Shown: piece by piece, positions 41,287 through 49,232 of the stretch
How positions within the stretch are numbered: position 1 is the first letter of the stretch
Layout of the letters: each line of letters starts with the position of its first letter
NCBI RefSeq assembly: GCF_000956465.1
Contig: NZ_JYJA01000020.1
Coordinates: 1 to 64,000, forward strand
Direction: 5' to 3'
DNA length: 64,000 nt
Source: Microbacterium trichothecenolyticum
GTDB taxonomy: Bacteria; Actinomycetota; Actinomycetes; Actinomycetales; Microbacteriaceae
Notes under the pieces: generated by a model
Told to the model about the DNA's origin: nothing
Seen by the model: the letters and a program-made list of their open reading frames with translations, nothing else
Databases searched by the model: none
Made by a program: the position numbers and the translations under genes

Positions 41287-41843
41287 CTCGTCACCTCCTT
41301 GGTTCCCCAGGGGCGACGTGCGTCGCGCAGGCCGGTCTTGGCGGTGACGGTGAAGGCGCCGGCGGCGACCGCGTAGAACACGATGTCGGCGGCGATCTTG
41401 CCGGCGAGCATGCCCCACAGCGGATCGGGGATGAGCCACACGCCGAGCATCAGCGCCGCGGGACGCACCAGGAAGGTGTCGAGCAGCTCGGCTGCGCCGA
41501 ACTCCGCGACCAGCAGCACGGCCGTACGGGCGACAGCCCGTCGCCGTGTCGGCGCGTCAGGCGCCTGCTCGATGTAGATCGTGACCGCGAGCACGGCGTA
41601 GAAGCCGATGATCTCGCCGAGGAGGGCCGCCACGGCGATGAGCGGTGCCGCGTCGGTCCAGAGGGTGGCGAGGAGTCCCCCGACCACCATGGCGACGGTT
41701 CCTGCCACCTCGGCGGGCAGATAGCGGACGATCCAGAAGACGATCCCACGACGCCGGGGCGCCTCATCGATCGTCGTCTGCGTCTGGGCCGCCGCCTCCG
41801 GCGTGGTCGCGATGGTCGCGAGCGGCTGGTCGATCGTTGTCAT
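41283..41843 (-). CDS. Hypothetical polytopic membrane protein coupled to the decarboxylase
   Basis: 186 residues. After a polar Thr/Gln-rich N-terminus (about 30 residues) there are four to five membrane segments. Acidic residues fall inside or at the edge of them: LPAEVAGTVAM, AALLGEIIGFYAVL, LLVAEFGAAELLDTFLV and GKIAADIVFYAV. Such buried Glu/Asp could bind a cation. The gene overlaps the decarboxylase gene and must be co-expressed. I do not recognise the family; transport of the amino acid or polyamine concerned is a reasonable guess from context only. Confidence 0.72.
   Translation of the reverse strand: MTTIDQPLATIATTPEAAAQTQTTIDEAPRRRGIVFWIVRYLPAEVAGTVAMVVGGLLATLWTDAAPLIAVAALLGEIIGFYAVLAVTIYIEQAPDAPTRRRAVARTAVLLVAEFGAAELLDTFLVRPAALMLGVWLIPDPLWGMLAGKIAADIVFYAVAAGAFTVTAKTGLRDARRPWGTKEVTR
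41291..41300 (-). promoter_or_regulatory. Strong ribosome binding site for the decarboxylase
   Basis: AAGGAGGTGA, nearly fully complementary to the 16S 3' end, 4 nt before the GTG at 41286 and inside the last codons of the membrane-protein gene. It fixes the start and suggests high decarboxylase output. Confidence 0.85.
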
Positions 41844-41970
41844 GTCTTCCCCCTCCGTGTGTCAGAGGAGGAAGCACAGGCAGTGATACCGGAAACGGGG
41901 CGGCGCGGCATCCGCCCCTCGCCGAACGGATACCGCGCCTCTGCGCTTTTTACGACGCGTGGCAAGGCTA

Positions 41971-42013
41971 CGTGGCCAGAATTTTTCGCCCAAAGGGGTT
42001 GACTTTGGCCACG
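41971..42013. promoter_or_regulatory. Inverted repeat upstream of the membrane-protein/decarboxylase operon
   Basis: CGTGGCCA (41971-41978) and TGGCCACG (42006-42013), perfect 8-bp arms with 27 nt between, including an AT-rich stretch (GAATTTTTCG). It lies about 130 nt before the start at 41843. An overlapping GGGGTTG...CAACCCC pair can fold on the same strand. Operator or leader structure; undecided. Confidence 0.5.
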
Positions 42014-42031
42014 GCGGCCGTCTAGCGACAA

Positions 42032-42056
42032 CCCCGCGCTCAGTCGCGCAGCGGGG
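42032..42056 (-). terminator. Hairpin after the DUF3467 gene
   Basis: CCCCGC (42032-42037) and GCGGGG (42051-42056) with inner GCG/CGC pairing, directly after the stop of the minus-strand DUF3467 gene. Confidence 0.55.
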
Positions 42057-42063
42057 CGTCGCC

Positions 42064-42384
42064 TCAGTCGCCGAGCGGAGGCTCCTGCGGGTTGCGACGA
42101 CCGGTTTCCCGCTCCCAGAACTCCAGCTGCTGGGTCAGCGCCTTCGCGAGCTCGAACACCTGGTCGGGTGGGATGCGGATGCGGCTGACGACACGCGCCG
42201 GGACGACCGTGTGGCGCTGGCCGGTCTCGGCGTCGACCTGCTCGCGCGGCGGCTGCGCGAGGGTGAGGAAGTCCATCACGAACACGGTCGGCGTGTGCCA
42301 CACGTTCGCGAAGTCGGCGTAGTTGCCGCCGATGAGCTCAGGCGGGAGGTCGATCTCGAACTGCTGCGAGGCGTCGTCGGCCAT
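42064..42384 (-). CDS. DUF3467 domain-containing protein
   Basis: 106 residues. The family pattern is clear: FEIDLPPELIGGNYADFANVWHTPTVFVMDFLTLAQPP, then VVSRIRIPPDQVFELAKALTQQLEFWERETG. DUF3467 proteins are short cytosolic beta-sandwich-like proteins of unknown function found in archaea and bacteria. A single gene with its own terminator downstream; the large nuclease-helicase gene ends upstream of it on the same strand, 102 nt away. Confidence 0.85.
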   Translation of the reverse strand: MADDASQQFEIDLPPELIGGNYADFANVWHTPTVFVMDFLTLAQPPREQVDAETGQRHTVVPARVVSRIRIPPDQVFELAKALTQQLEFWERETGRRNPQEPPLGD

Positions 42385-42486
42385 GCGGGCTCCTGTTCGG
42401 CGGGTATCTCGTCCCTGACCGGTGCGAGACGCTCGGGGGCTGTCGTGTGCGACGTGTTCGACTGTGAGCGCGAGTCTACGCGGGGC

Positions 42487-45400
42487 TCAGCCCCGGCCGA
42501 CCAGTCGCGCGAAACCGCTCAGACGTGCCACACCTTCGGGGGTGTACGGCAGGTCGTCGAGGAGCCCCGGCGAGTACACGACGAACGCCGTGTGCATCGC
42601 GCGCGAGATCGCGACGTTGAGGCGATTGCGCAGCAGCAGGAACTCGAGCCCGCGGGGCGCGTCGCGCCCGCTCGAGGCCGCCAGCGACACGATCGCGACG
42701 GCGGCCTCCTTGCCCTGGAACTTGTCGACCGTACCGACGGGCACATCGGGAAATCCTGCCGCGGCGAGGGCCGCCTCGACCGCGACCTGCTGGGCGTTGT
42801 ACGGCGTGACGACGATGAGATCCTTCTGCTCGAGCCACCGCGGCGGGTGCGAGAATGACGAACCGTCGGAATCGTCGGTGGCGGCATCCGTCCACTCCCG
42901 ACCGATCAGATCGGTGACGAGGCGGGCGACCTCCGCGGCCTCTTCGAGCGACTGCGTGGCGTTGCCGTGATGGCGCAGCGCGATCGGGACGAGGCCCGCA
43001 GGCACGCCCTCGATCCGCCGCAGCGCCGTCGAGGGGTGCGCCTCGAGCTCACCGCGGTACGAAAGCGTCGACACGGGCGCTGCGACCTCGGGACGCATGC
43101 GCCGGGTCTCGGCGAGGAAGTACCCGTACTCGTGCGGGATGACGTCGGCGCCGTCCATCACCCAGCCGAGCGCCGACGTGTCGACGGGGGCGGGGTGCGT
43201 GCCCTGGCTCACCTGCGGCAGCTGCTGCGGATCACCGAGCAGCAGCAGCCGGGGAGCGGCGAGCGACACCGCGATCGTCGAGGCGAGCGAGAACTGGCCG
43301 GCCTCGTCGACGACGAGGAGGTCGAGGCTGCCGCGCGGGACGCGGCCCTCGTGGCTGAAGTCCCACGCGGTGCCGCCGATGACGTAACCGGATGCCTCGT
43401 GCTCGGCCGTGAAGGCCGCCACGCCGTTCTTGGGCAGCACGGTGAAGGCGTGATCGGTCGTCGCGTCCTTCGGCGCCTTGCCCACCTGGACCGCCGGCAC
43501 GCCCGCAGCGATGACGCGGTCGAGGAGGTGCTCGATGGTCGCGTGCCCCTGGGCGACCACGCCGACCTTGTACCCGTGATCGCGCACGAGCCGGGCGATC
43601 ACGTGGGATCCCACATAGGTCTTGCCGGTTCCTGGCGGGCCCTGCACGGCGAGGTAGCTCCGGTCGAGGTCGCGCACGGCCCGCGCGATGGCGTCGACGG
43701 CATCCGCCCCCGCAGCAGGCAGATTCCCGTTCAGCGTGCGCGGCGGCCGGCGGCACAGGATGTCGGTGGCCGGGTCGGTGGGAAGGTCCGGCGCGGCAGC
43801 GATCACGGCATCCGCCCACGCGTCGATCGCCTTCTGCTGGTTGCCTGCGGCGGGCGGCGCCTGCGGGGTGAGCGCGAGAGGCAGGTCGTTCCAGGTCACG
43901 CCGTCGACGGCGGTCTCCTCGATCACGGCGCCGTCGTCGAGGACCTCCACGACGGTCACGGACCGGTATGCATGGATCCAGCGCGGCGACGCCTCGAACG
44001 GGAACGGTGCGGGCAGTTCGTACAGCGCGAACGGGTTGGTGCCCTCGCTGAGCCGTGTACCGGGGGCGAGGTCGCCGCGCAGCTCGACGATGCGCCGCTC
44101 GCCGCCCCTGCCGCTCTCGAGGAAGTGCCAGTCCTCGCGCACGCGGCTGCGAGCCGGGTCGATGGCCACGACGTCTCGGGTCTGGTCCCACAGCGAGACG
44201 GGCTCGCGCAGTCGCAGGAAGTGCGTCGCCCAGAAGGACTTCGCCTCGCGCGGGTAGTAGTCGATCGCCGCAGCGCCGAGGCGCAGCGAGCGCGCCTCCA
44301 CGGAGTCCTCGGGGTGGTCGAGCGCCAGCGCGTCGAGCACCGTCGCGCGAACCGACGGCTCGTACGCCCGCTCGTCGGGCTCGGGGTTCGGCGAAGGCAC
44401 CAGCTTCGCCTCGCGGGCGCGGTCGACGAGCCAGTCCCGCAGGCGTCGCGTCGAGACGCAGTCGTAACGGTTGTAGTCCCCGAGGTCATCGAACACGAGG
44501 CTCGCCTCGGCCTCGGCGCCGTCGGCCTGCAGCGCACGCGCCTCGACGTAGCGGACGATGGAGTCGTCGCCCTTCTGCACGTCGCTGGTGCGCACCTCAT
44601 CGCCCATGTAGAGCGGCTCGAGCTTCTTGATCGAGTAAGAGCGGGAGCCGACCCGCAGCGCGCGGCGCACGACCGGGTACAGATCGACGAACACGCCGTC
44701 GCGCAGCAGCCGGTCGACGTCGGCCTCGCGCGCGCCGTGGCGGGCCGCCATCGCGAGCAGGTGCGTCGGCTCGTACGGCGCGTAGTGATAGATGTGCATG
44801 CCGGGGAACTGCTGCCGGCGGAGATTCACGATGTCGAGGAATGCCTCGAGCGCGCGCTTCTCGTCGGCGAACGAGTGGGCCCACAGCGCGGTGTACTGCT
44901 CCCGCGTATCGACCCAGCCGAACAGATAGTCGATGCCCCACTGGGTGGGCTCGCCCGGTGCGGGCGGCTCGGTGTGCAGCGGGTCGCCCTCGAAGTCGAA
45001 GAACAGGTCTCCGTGGTCGGGTCGCGGAAGCGCGCCGAGCGCCTTGGGCGCCACCACCTCGAACACCGGGATCGGCGGAGCAGGAGCGGCCGCAGGAGCC
45101 TCGAGCACGGCGGCCACCGTCGCCTGGGCGAGCGTCGCGCCGTCGGCGGCGATCACGCTCTCTGCCACCACGATCTCGTGCGGCACGGGCTTCGGCGCGA
45201 TGAGCGGCGGCGTGCCCGCCGGGCTCTCGAGCTGCAGGCGCGCCTGCGTCCGCAGCGACGCGAACACGTCGGGGTTCATGCCCGCCGGCCCGCTCGGCGC
45301 CCCGGCGAGCTGCTCGATCGTCTCGATGCCGGCGGCGCGCAGACGCTCGCGCTGCACGGGGCGCATACCCGCCACGAGCAGCAGATCGCGGGACGCCACG

Positions 45401-46116
45401 ACCTCGGCATCGCACGTCGCGCAGCGTCCGCACGCGACGACGCCGAGCTCGCCGCGCGGGTCGCCCCACGCTATCGGCTCCCCCGCCGGGCCGAGGTCGA
45501 GGCGACGGTCGGCGGTGAGCGCGCCGAGCCGCTCTCGGCGCAGCGCGAACACGGGGAGCAGGTCGTCGACCTCGTGCTCGCTGACGCTGCCGTCGCCGAG
45601 CAGCAGCTGCACGCGGTCGGAGCGCGGCACCCCCAGACGGTCGAGCTGGTCGACGTATGCCGCGAGCTGCATGAGGGCGGTGACGCGCGCGTGGCGCGCC
45701 AGCTTGGTGTCCTGCACCAACCAGCGCCCGGCCTCGTCGCGCACGAGGAAGTCCGCGAAGCCCACGAACGACTCGGTCGAGAACGCCGCCTGATAGACGA
45801 CCTCGGCATCCGACGCGAGGGCGGCATTCGTCTGGGCCACCGCAGCGGCGAGGGCGGCAGCATCCGATGATCGCGTCTCGGGGATCTCGACCACGCGATC
45901 CCCGTAGCGCTCGATGTAGTCGGCGAGCACCCGGCGCTCGTGCACCGTGCCGAGGCGACCGGCGCGCTCGAGGGTGAGGTCTTCGGGATCCTCCACCGCG
46001 GCCACGCGGCCGAGTCGCGCGTCGATCGCGCGAAGCCACGCGAACTCGCACTCCGCAGCGGTCTTCAGATCGCTCGCGCTCCAGACGATCCGGCCCTCGT
46101 CCTCGATGTATCGCAT
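42487..46116 (-). CDS. TM0106-type RecB/Cas4-like nuclease fused to DEDD exonuclease and superfamily I helicase
   Basis: 1209 residues. (1) Cas4/RecB-like nuclease, about residues 1-240: SASDLKTAAECEFAWLR, GTVHERRVL (His59), GFADF (D122), VQDTK (D136, K138) and QLAAY (Q150-Y154). Four cysteines (C23, C229, C232, C235) could hold an Fe-S cluster. (2) Helix-hairpin-helix stretch, about 247-275. (3) RNase H-like 3'-5' exonuclease, about 365-600: LFFDFEGDPL (D374, E376) and DYNRYDCVSTRRL. (4) Superfamily I helicase of the Dna2/Upf1 type, about 800-1200: Walker A GPPGTGKTY, Walker B LLVVDEAGQFSL, motif III LLGDPQQLPQ, motif V VGTVDKFQGKEA, motif VI RNRLNVAISRA. The ATG at 46116 follows a divergent gap to nadE. 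Probably DNA repair, replication-fork processing or defence. Confidence 0.9.
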   Translation of the reverse strand: MRYIEDEGRIVWSASDLKTAAECEFAWLRAIDARLGRVAAVEDPEDLTLERAGRLGTVHERRVLADYIERYGDRVVEIPETRSSDAAALAAAVAQTNAALASDAEVVYQAAFSTESFVGFADFLVRDEAGRWLVQDTKLARHARVTALMQLAAYVDQLDRLGVPRSDRVQLLLGDGSVSEHEVDDLLPVFALRRERLGALTADRRLDLGPAGEPIAWGDPRGELGVVACGRCATCDAEVVASRDLLLVAGMRPVQRERLRAAGIETIEQLAGAPSGPAGMNPDVFASLRTQARLQLESPAGTPPLIAPKPVPHEIVVAESVIAADGATLAQATVAAVLEAPAAAPAPPIPVFEVVAPKALGALPRPDHGDLFFDFEGDPLHTEPPAPGEPTQWGIDYLFGWVDTREQYTALWAHSFADEKRALEAFLDIVNLRRQQFPGMHIYHYAPYEPTHLLAMAARHGAREADVDRLLRDGVFVDLYPVVRRALRVGSRSYSIKKLEPLYMGDEVRTSDVQKGDDSIVRYVEARALQADGAEAEASLVFDDLGDYNRYDCVSTRRLRDWLVDRAREAKLVPSPNPEPDERAYEPSVRATVLDALALDHPEDSVEARSLRLGAAAIDYYPREAKSFWATHFLRLREPVSLWDQTRDVVAIDPARSRVREDWHFLESGRGGERRIVELRGDLAPGTRLSEGTNPFALYELPAPFPFEASPRWIHAYRSVTVVEVLDDGAVIEETAVDGVTWNDLPLALTPQAPPAAGNQQKAIDAWADAVIAAAPDLPTDPATDILCRRPPRTLNGNLPAAGADAVDAIARAVRDLDRSYLAVQGPPGTGKTYVGSHVIARLVRDHGYKVGVVAQGHATIEHLLDRVIAAGVPAVQVGKAPKDATTDHAFTVLPKNGVAAFTAEHEASGYVIGGTAWDFSHEGRVPRGSLDLLVVDEAGQFSLASTIAVSLAAPRLLLLGDPQQLPQVSQGTHPAPVDTSALGWVMDGADVIPHEYGYFLAETRRMRPEVAAPVSTLSYRGELEAHPSTALRRIEGVPAGLVPIALRHHGNATQSLEEAAEVARLVTDLIGREWTDAATDDSDGSSFSHPPRWLEQKDLIVVTPYNAQQVAVEAALAAAGFPDVPVGTVDKFQGKEAAVAIVSLAASSGRDAPRGLEFLLLRNRLNVAISRAMHTAFVVYSPGLLDDLPYTPEGVARLSGFARLVGRG

Positions 46117-46229
46117 GCCGCGCCCTTCTGCCCACCTCGACAGTAGCCGCGACGGCAGACAGCGCGCCCGTCCGGGCGCCGCGGGCGCCGACACGTCCGC
46201 CCTCATGCACCACCTGACAGACTTGACCC

Positions 46230-48290
46230 ATGAGCCTGCCCTTCGACAGCGCGTACCGGCACGGGTTCGCCCGCATCGCCGCGTGCACGATCCCGGTCGC
46301 CATCGCCGACCCGGCGACGAACGCCGACGCCGTGCTCGAGGCAGCGCGGGTGTGCGACGCCGACGCGGTCGCCGTCGCGGTCTTCCCCGAGCTGTGTCTG
46401 ACCGGCTACGCGATCGACGACCTCGTCATGCAGGACCCCGTGCTCGACGCCGTCGTCGACGCGATCGAGCGGCTGGTCGAGGCATCCGTCGATCTCCTGC
46501 CGTTGCTCGTCGTCGGCGCGCCGCTGCGCCACCGCAACCGCCTCTACAACTGCGCCGTCGTGATCCACCGCGGCGAGCTGCTGGGCGTCGCTCCCAAGTC
46601 GTATCTCCCGACCTACCGCGAGTTCTACGAGCGCCGCTGGTACGCGCCGGGCGACGACCGGGCCGGCCAGGACATCCGCGTGGGCGAGCTCGAGGCGCCG
46701 TTCGGACCCGACCTGCTGTTCGAGGCGCTCGATGTCTCCGGTCTCATCGTGCACGCAGAGGTCTGCGAGGACGTGTGGGTGCCGATCCCGCCGTCGTCGC
46801 GCGCGGCGCTGGCGGGCGCGACCGTGCTCCTCAACCTCAGCGGAAGCCCCATCACGATCGCGCGCGCGGAGGACCGCAAGGACCTCTGCCAGTCGCAGTC
46901 GCTGCGCTGCCTCGCCGCCTACGCATACGCAGCGGCGGGCGCCGGCGAGTCCACGAACGACCTCTCGTGGGATGGCCAGACCATGATCTATGAGGGCGGC
47001 AACCTGCTCGTCGAGACCGAACGGTTCCCGGACGGTCCGCGCCGCTCGATCGCCGACGTCGACCTCGACCGCCTGCGCCAGGACCGCCTGCGCCAGGGCA
47101 CCTTCGACGACAACCGCAGGACGACGGGAGCGGATGCCTCGTTCCGCACCGTCCACTTCCGGCTCGACCCGCCGCGCACCGACGTGGGCCTGCGCCGAAC
47201 GCTGGACCGGTTCCCCTTCGTGCCCGACGACCCCGCCCGCCTCGCGCAGGACTGCTACGAGGCGTTCAACATCCAGGTCTCGGGTCTCGTGCAGCGGATG
47301 CGCGCGATCGGCGCCCCGAAGCCGGTGATCGGCGTGAGCGGCGGCCTCGACTCGACCCACGCGCTGCTGGTGGTCGCGCGCGCCATGGACCTGATGGGGC
47401 GCCCGCGCAGCGACATCCTCGCGTACACGATGCCTGGCTTCGCCACGAGCGAGCACACGAAGTCCAACGCGATCGCCCTCGCCGAATCGGTCGGCGCCTC
47501 GATCGACACGATCGACATCCGGCCGCTCGCGATCGAGATGCTCGAGCGCCTCGGGCACCCGTTCGCCGACGGCGAGCCGGTGCACGACATCACGTTCGAG
47601 AACGTGCAGGCGGGTCTGCGCACCGACTACCTCTTCCGCCTCGCGAACCACCACGGCGGCATGGTCATCGGCACCTCCGACCTGTCGGAGCTCGCCCTCG
47701 GCTGGGCCACGTACGGCGTCGGCGACCACATGAGCCACTACGCCGTCAACGCCGGCGTGCCGAAGACCCTCATCCAGCACGTGATCCGCTGGGTGATCTC
47801 CGAGCGCGAGGGCGTCGACGACCGCGAGGCCGAGGTGCTGCAGTCGGTGCTCGACACCGAGATCTCGCCCGAGCTGGTGCCCATGGGTCAGGACGGCAAG
47901 ATGCAGTCGACCGAGGACCGCATCGGACCCTACGCGCTGCACGACTTCGCGCTGTTCCACATCCTCCGCTACGGCTTCCGCCCGTCGAAGATCGCCTACC
48001 TCGCCGCGCACGCGTGGGGCGATGCCGAGGCCGGCGCCTGGCCCCCCGGCTTCCCCGACGAGGACCGCTACGCCTACGACCTGCCCACGGTCGCGAAGTG
48101 GCTGCAGGTGTTCCTGAAGCGCTACTTCGCGTTCGCGCAGTTCAAGCGCTCCGCGATCCCCAACGGTCCGAAGGTCTCGCCCGCAGGTTCGCTGGCGCCG
48201 CGCGGCGACTGGCGCGCCCCGTCGGACGGCAACGCCCGCGTGTGGCTCGCGGAGCTGAAGGCGGCCCTCCCCGATCTCGTGAAGGACTGA
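46230..48290 (+). CDS. nadE: Glutamine-dependent NAD+ synthetase
   Basis: 686 residues, two domains. The N-terminal nitrilase-type glutaminase carries the Glu54-Lys123-Cys179 triad (FPELCLTGY, APKSYLPTY, HAEVCEDVW). The C-terminal synthetase has the PP-loop SGGLDST at 370-376 and the downstream TRTDYLFRLAN/GTSDLSELALGWATYG type segments. It amidates deamido-NAD using glutamine and ATP, the final NAD step. The length is the actinobacterial form with a long C-terminal extension. It is followed by a hairpin. Confidence 0.96.
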   Translation: MSLPFDSAYRHGFARIAACTIPVAIADPATNADAVLEAARVCDADAVAVAVFPELCLTGYAIDDLVMQDPVLDAVVDAIERLVEASVDLLPLLVVGAPLRHRNRLYNCAVVIHRGELLGVAPKSYLPTYREFYERRWYAPGDDRAGQDIRVGELEAPFGPDLLFEALDVSGLIVHAEVCEDVWVPIPPSSRAALAGATVLLNLSGSPITIARAEDRKDLCQSQSLRCLAAYAYAAAGAGESTNDLSWDGQTMIYEGGNLLVETERFPDGPRRSIADVDLDRLRQDRLRQGTFDDNRRTTGADASFRTVHFRLDPPRTDVGLRRTLDRFPFVPDDPARLAQDCYEAFNIQVSGLVQRMRAIGAPKPVIGVSGGLDSTHALLVVARAMDLMGRPRSDILAYTMPGFATSEHTKSNAIALAESVGASIDTIDIRPLAIEMLERLGHPFADGEPVHDITFENVQAGLRTDYLFRLANHHGGMVIGTSDLSELALGWATYGVGDHMSHYAVNAGVPKTLIQHVIRWVISEREGVDDREAEVLQSVLDTEISPELVPMGQDGKMQSTEDRIGPYALHDFALFHILRYGFRPSKIAYLAAHAWGDAEAGAWPPGFPDEDRYAYDLPTVAKWLQVFLKRYFAFAQFKRSAIPNGPKVSPAGSLAPRGDWRAPSDGNARVWLAELKAALPDLVKD

Positions 48291-48295
48291 AGAAG

Positions 48296-48320
48296 CGGAT
48301 GCTGCGGCTCGCGGCATCCG
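48296..48320 (+). terminator. Hairpin after nadE, within a 15-bp direct repeat pair
   Basis: CGGATGC / GCATCCG stem with an 11-nt loop, 5 nt after the stop. CGGATGCTGCGGCTC (48296-48310) is repeated exactly at 48379-48393, at the end of the next gene, and a second small stem (CCGCCG/CGGCGG) lies between. Confidence 0.55.
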
Positions 48321-48391
48321 TTCCGCCGCCGCTTTCGGCGGTGCACGCTGTCGCCGGGATCAGGAAGAACGGCGATTCCGGATGCTGCGGC

Positions 48392-48970
48392 TCAGGCGGG
48401 TGCCTGCGTGTACGCCAGCGTGATGATCCAGCTGTCGCGGGACAGGTCAGCGAGCTTGTAGAAGACCTTGCGGTCGGGGATCCAGCCCTTCGTCAGCGGG
48501 CTGTCCAGGCGCACGTGATCGGCGGCGACGCGAGCGCCCCGGCCGTCGGCATCACGCACGGCCTGCACGCGGGTCCAGTGGGCGAGGAGCTTGCCGAGGT
48601 CGTTCTCGTCGAGCAGGTGCGAGTGCCGCTTCATGAGGTGCAGCTCTGCGTCGTCGGGGTGCGCGTCGCGCAGATCGAGCCCGAGGGAGGCGTCGGCATC
48701 GGCGACCGCGACGACGGTGGCGGCGCGGAAGTTGACGTTGCGGATCTTCAGCGGTACCTCGGCACCGCCCACCTCGGCGATCAGCTGGGTGTGGAACCCG
48801 AACGTGCGGGGGGCCTCGCGCTCGACGCGCACGTCCTTCGGGTCGACGCCGAGCTTCGTCGCGACGATCTCCTTCGCGAGCGCGCGTTTGCGGTCGTGGT
48901 CCGAGAGCTTGGGGTCCCAGCCGAGACGCGCCGTGATTCCTGCCGGAGTCTCGAGAAGCACCGATTGCAT
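48392..48970 (-). CDS. 4'-Phosphopantetheinyl transferase superfamily-like protein, active-site residues altered
   Basis: 192 residues. The order of elements follows Sfp/AcpS-like PPTases: a strand-helix region with FGFHTQLIAEV, then SLGLDLRDAHPDD (position of the G-V-D-x-E metal motif), then LLAHWTRVQAVRDADGRG (position of W-x-K-E-A-x-x-K). The usual K-E of the second motif is V-Q and the Glu of the first is Arg or Asp, so metal and CoA binding may be lost. The ATG at 48970 has GGGGTGG ahead; an ATG at 48982 is the alternative. It may have a non-catalytic role or an unusual active site; family call is moderate. Confidence 0.65.
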   Translation of the reverse strand: MQSVLLETPAGITARLGWDPKLSDHDRKRALAKEIVATKLGVDPKDVRVEREAPRTFGFHTQLIAEVGGAEVPLKIRNVNFRAATVVAVADADASLGLDLRDAHPDDAELHLMKRHSHLLDENDLGKLLAHWTRVQAVRDADGRGARVAADHVRLDSPLTKGWIPDRKVFYKLADLSRDSWIITLAYTQAPA

Positions 48971-49232
48971 GATCCACCCCATTCTCCGCGGCCCGTCCGC
49001 ACCTCCATCCTGTCGCGGCGGGAAGCGGTGAGGAAGATCGCCACGCCCCTTCGTCTCCACCCGATCGAGTCCCCGCGATCCTGTCGCCTGTGCGGACACG
49101 CGGGTCGGTGACGACGACGCGCCGATGACGGGTGCCGCCTCCCGGCGTGTCGCGTCCCGCACCCGCCCTTTCGCGCGAGACGGGCCGTCAACCCCCCTCC
49201 CAGGACCGCGGGGCGATGGAAGGATGGGGCGC

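Noticed and set aside
41845..42063. Riboswitch upstream of the decarboxylase operon
   Set aside because: Inverted repeats are present, but no known riboswitch core sequence could be matched by eye; kept only as an unassigned repeat.
42967..45870. 967-residue frame antisense to the nuclease-helicase
   Set aside because: Shadow frame; every helicase and nuclease motif is on the opposite strand.
46203..48317. 704-residue frame antisense to nadE
   Set aside because: Shadow frame; NadE triad and PP-loop are on the plus strand.
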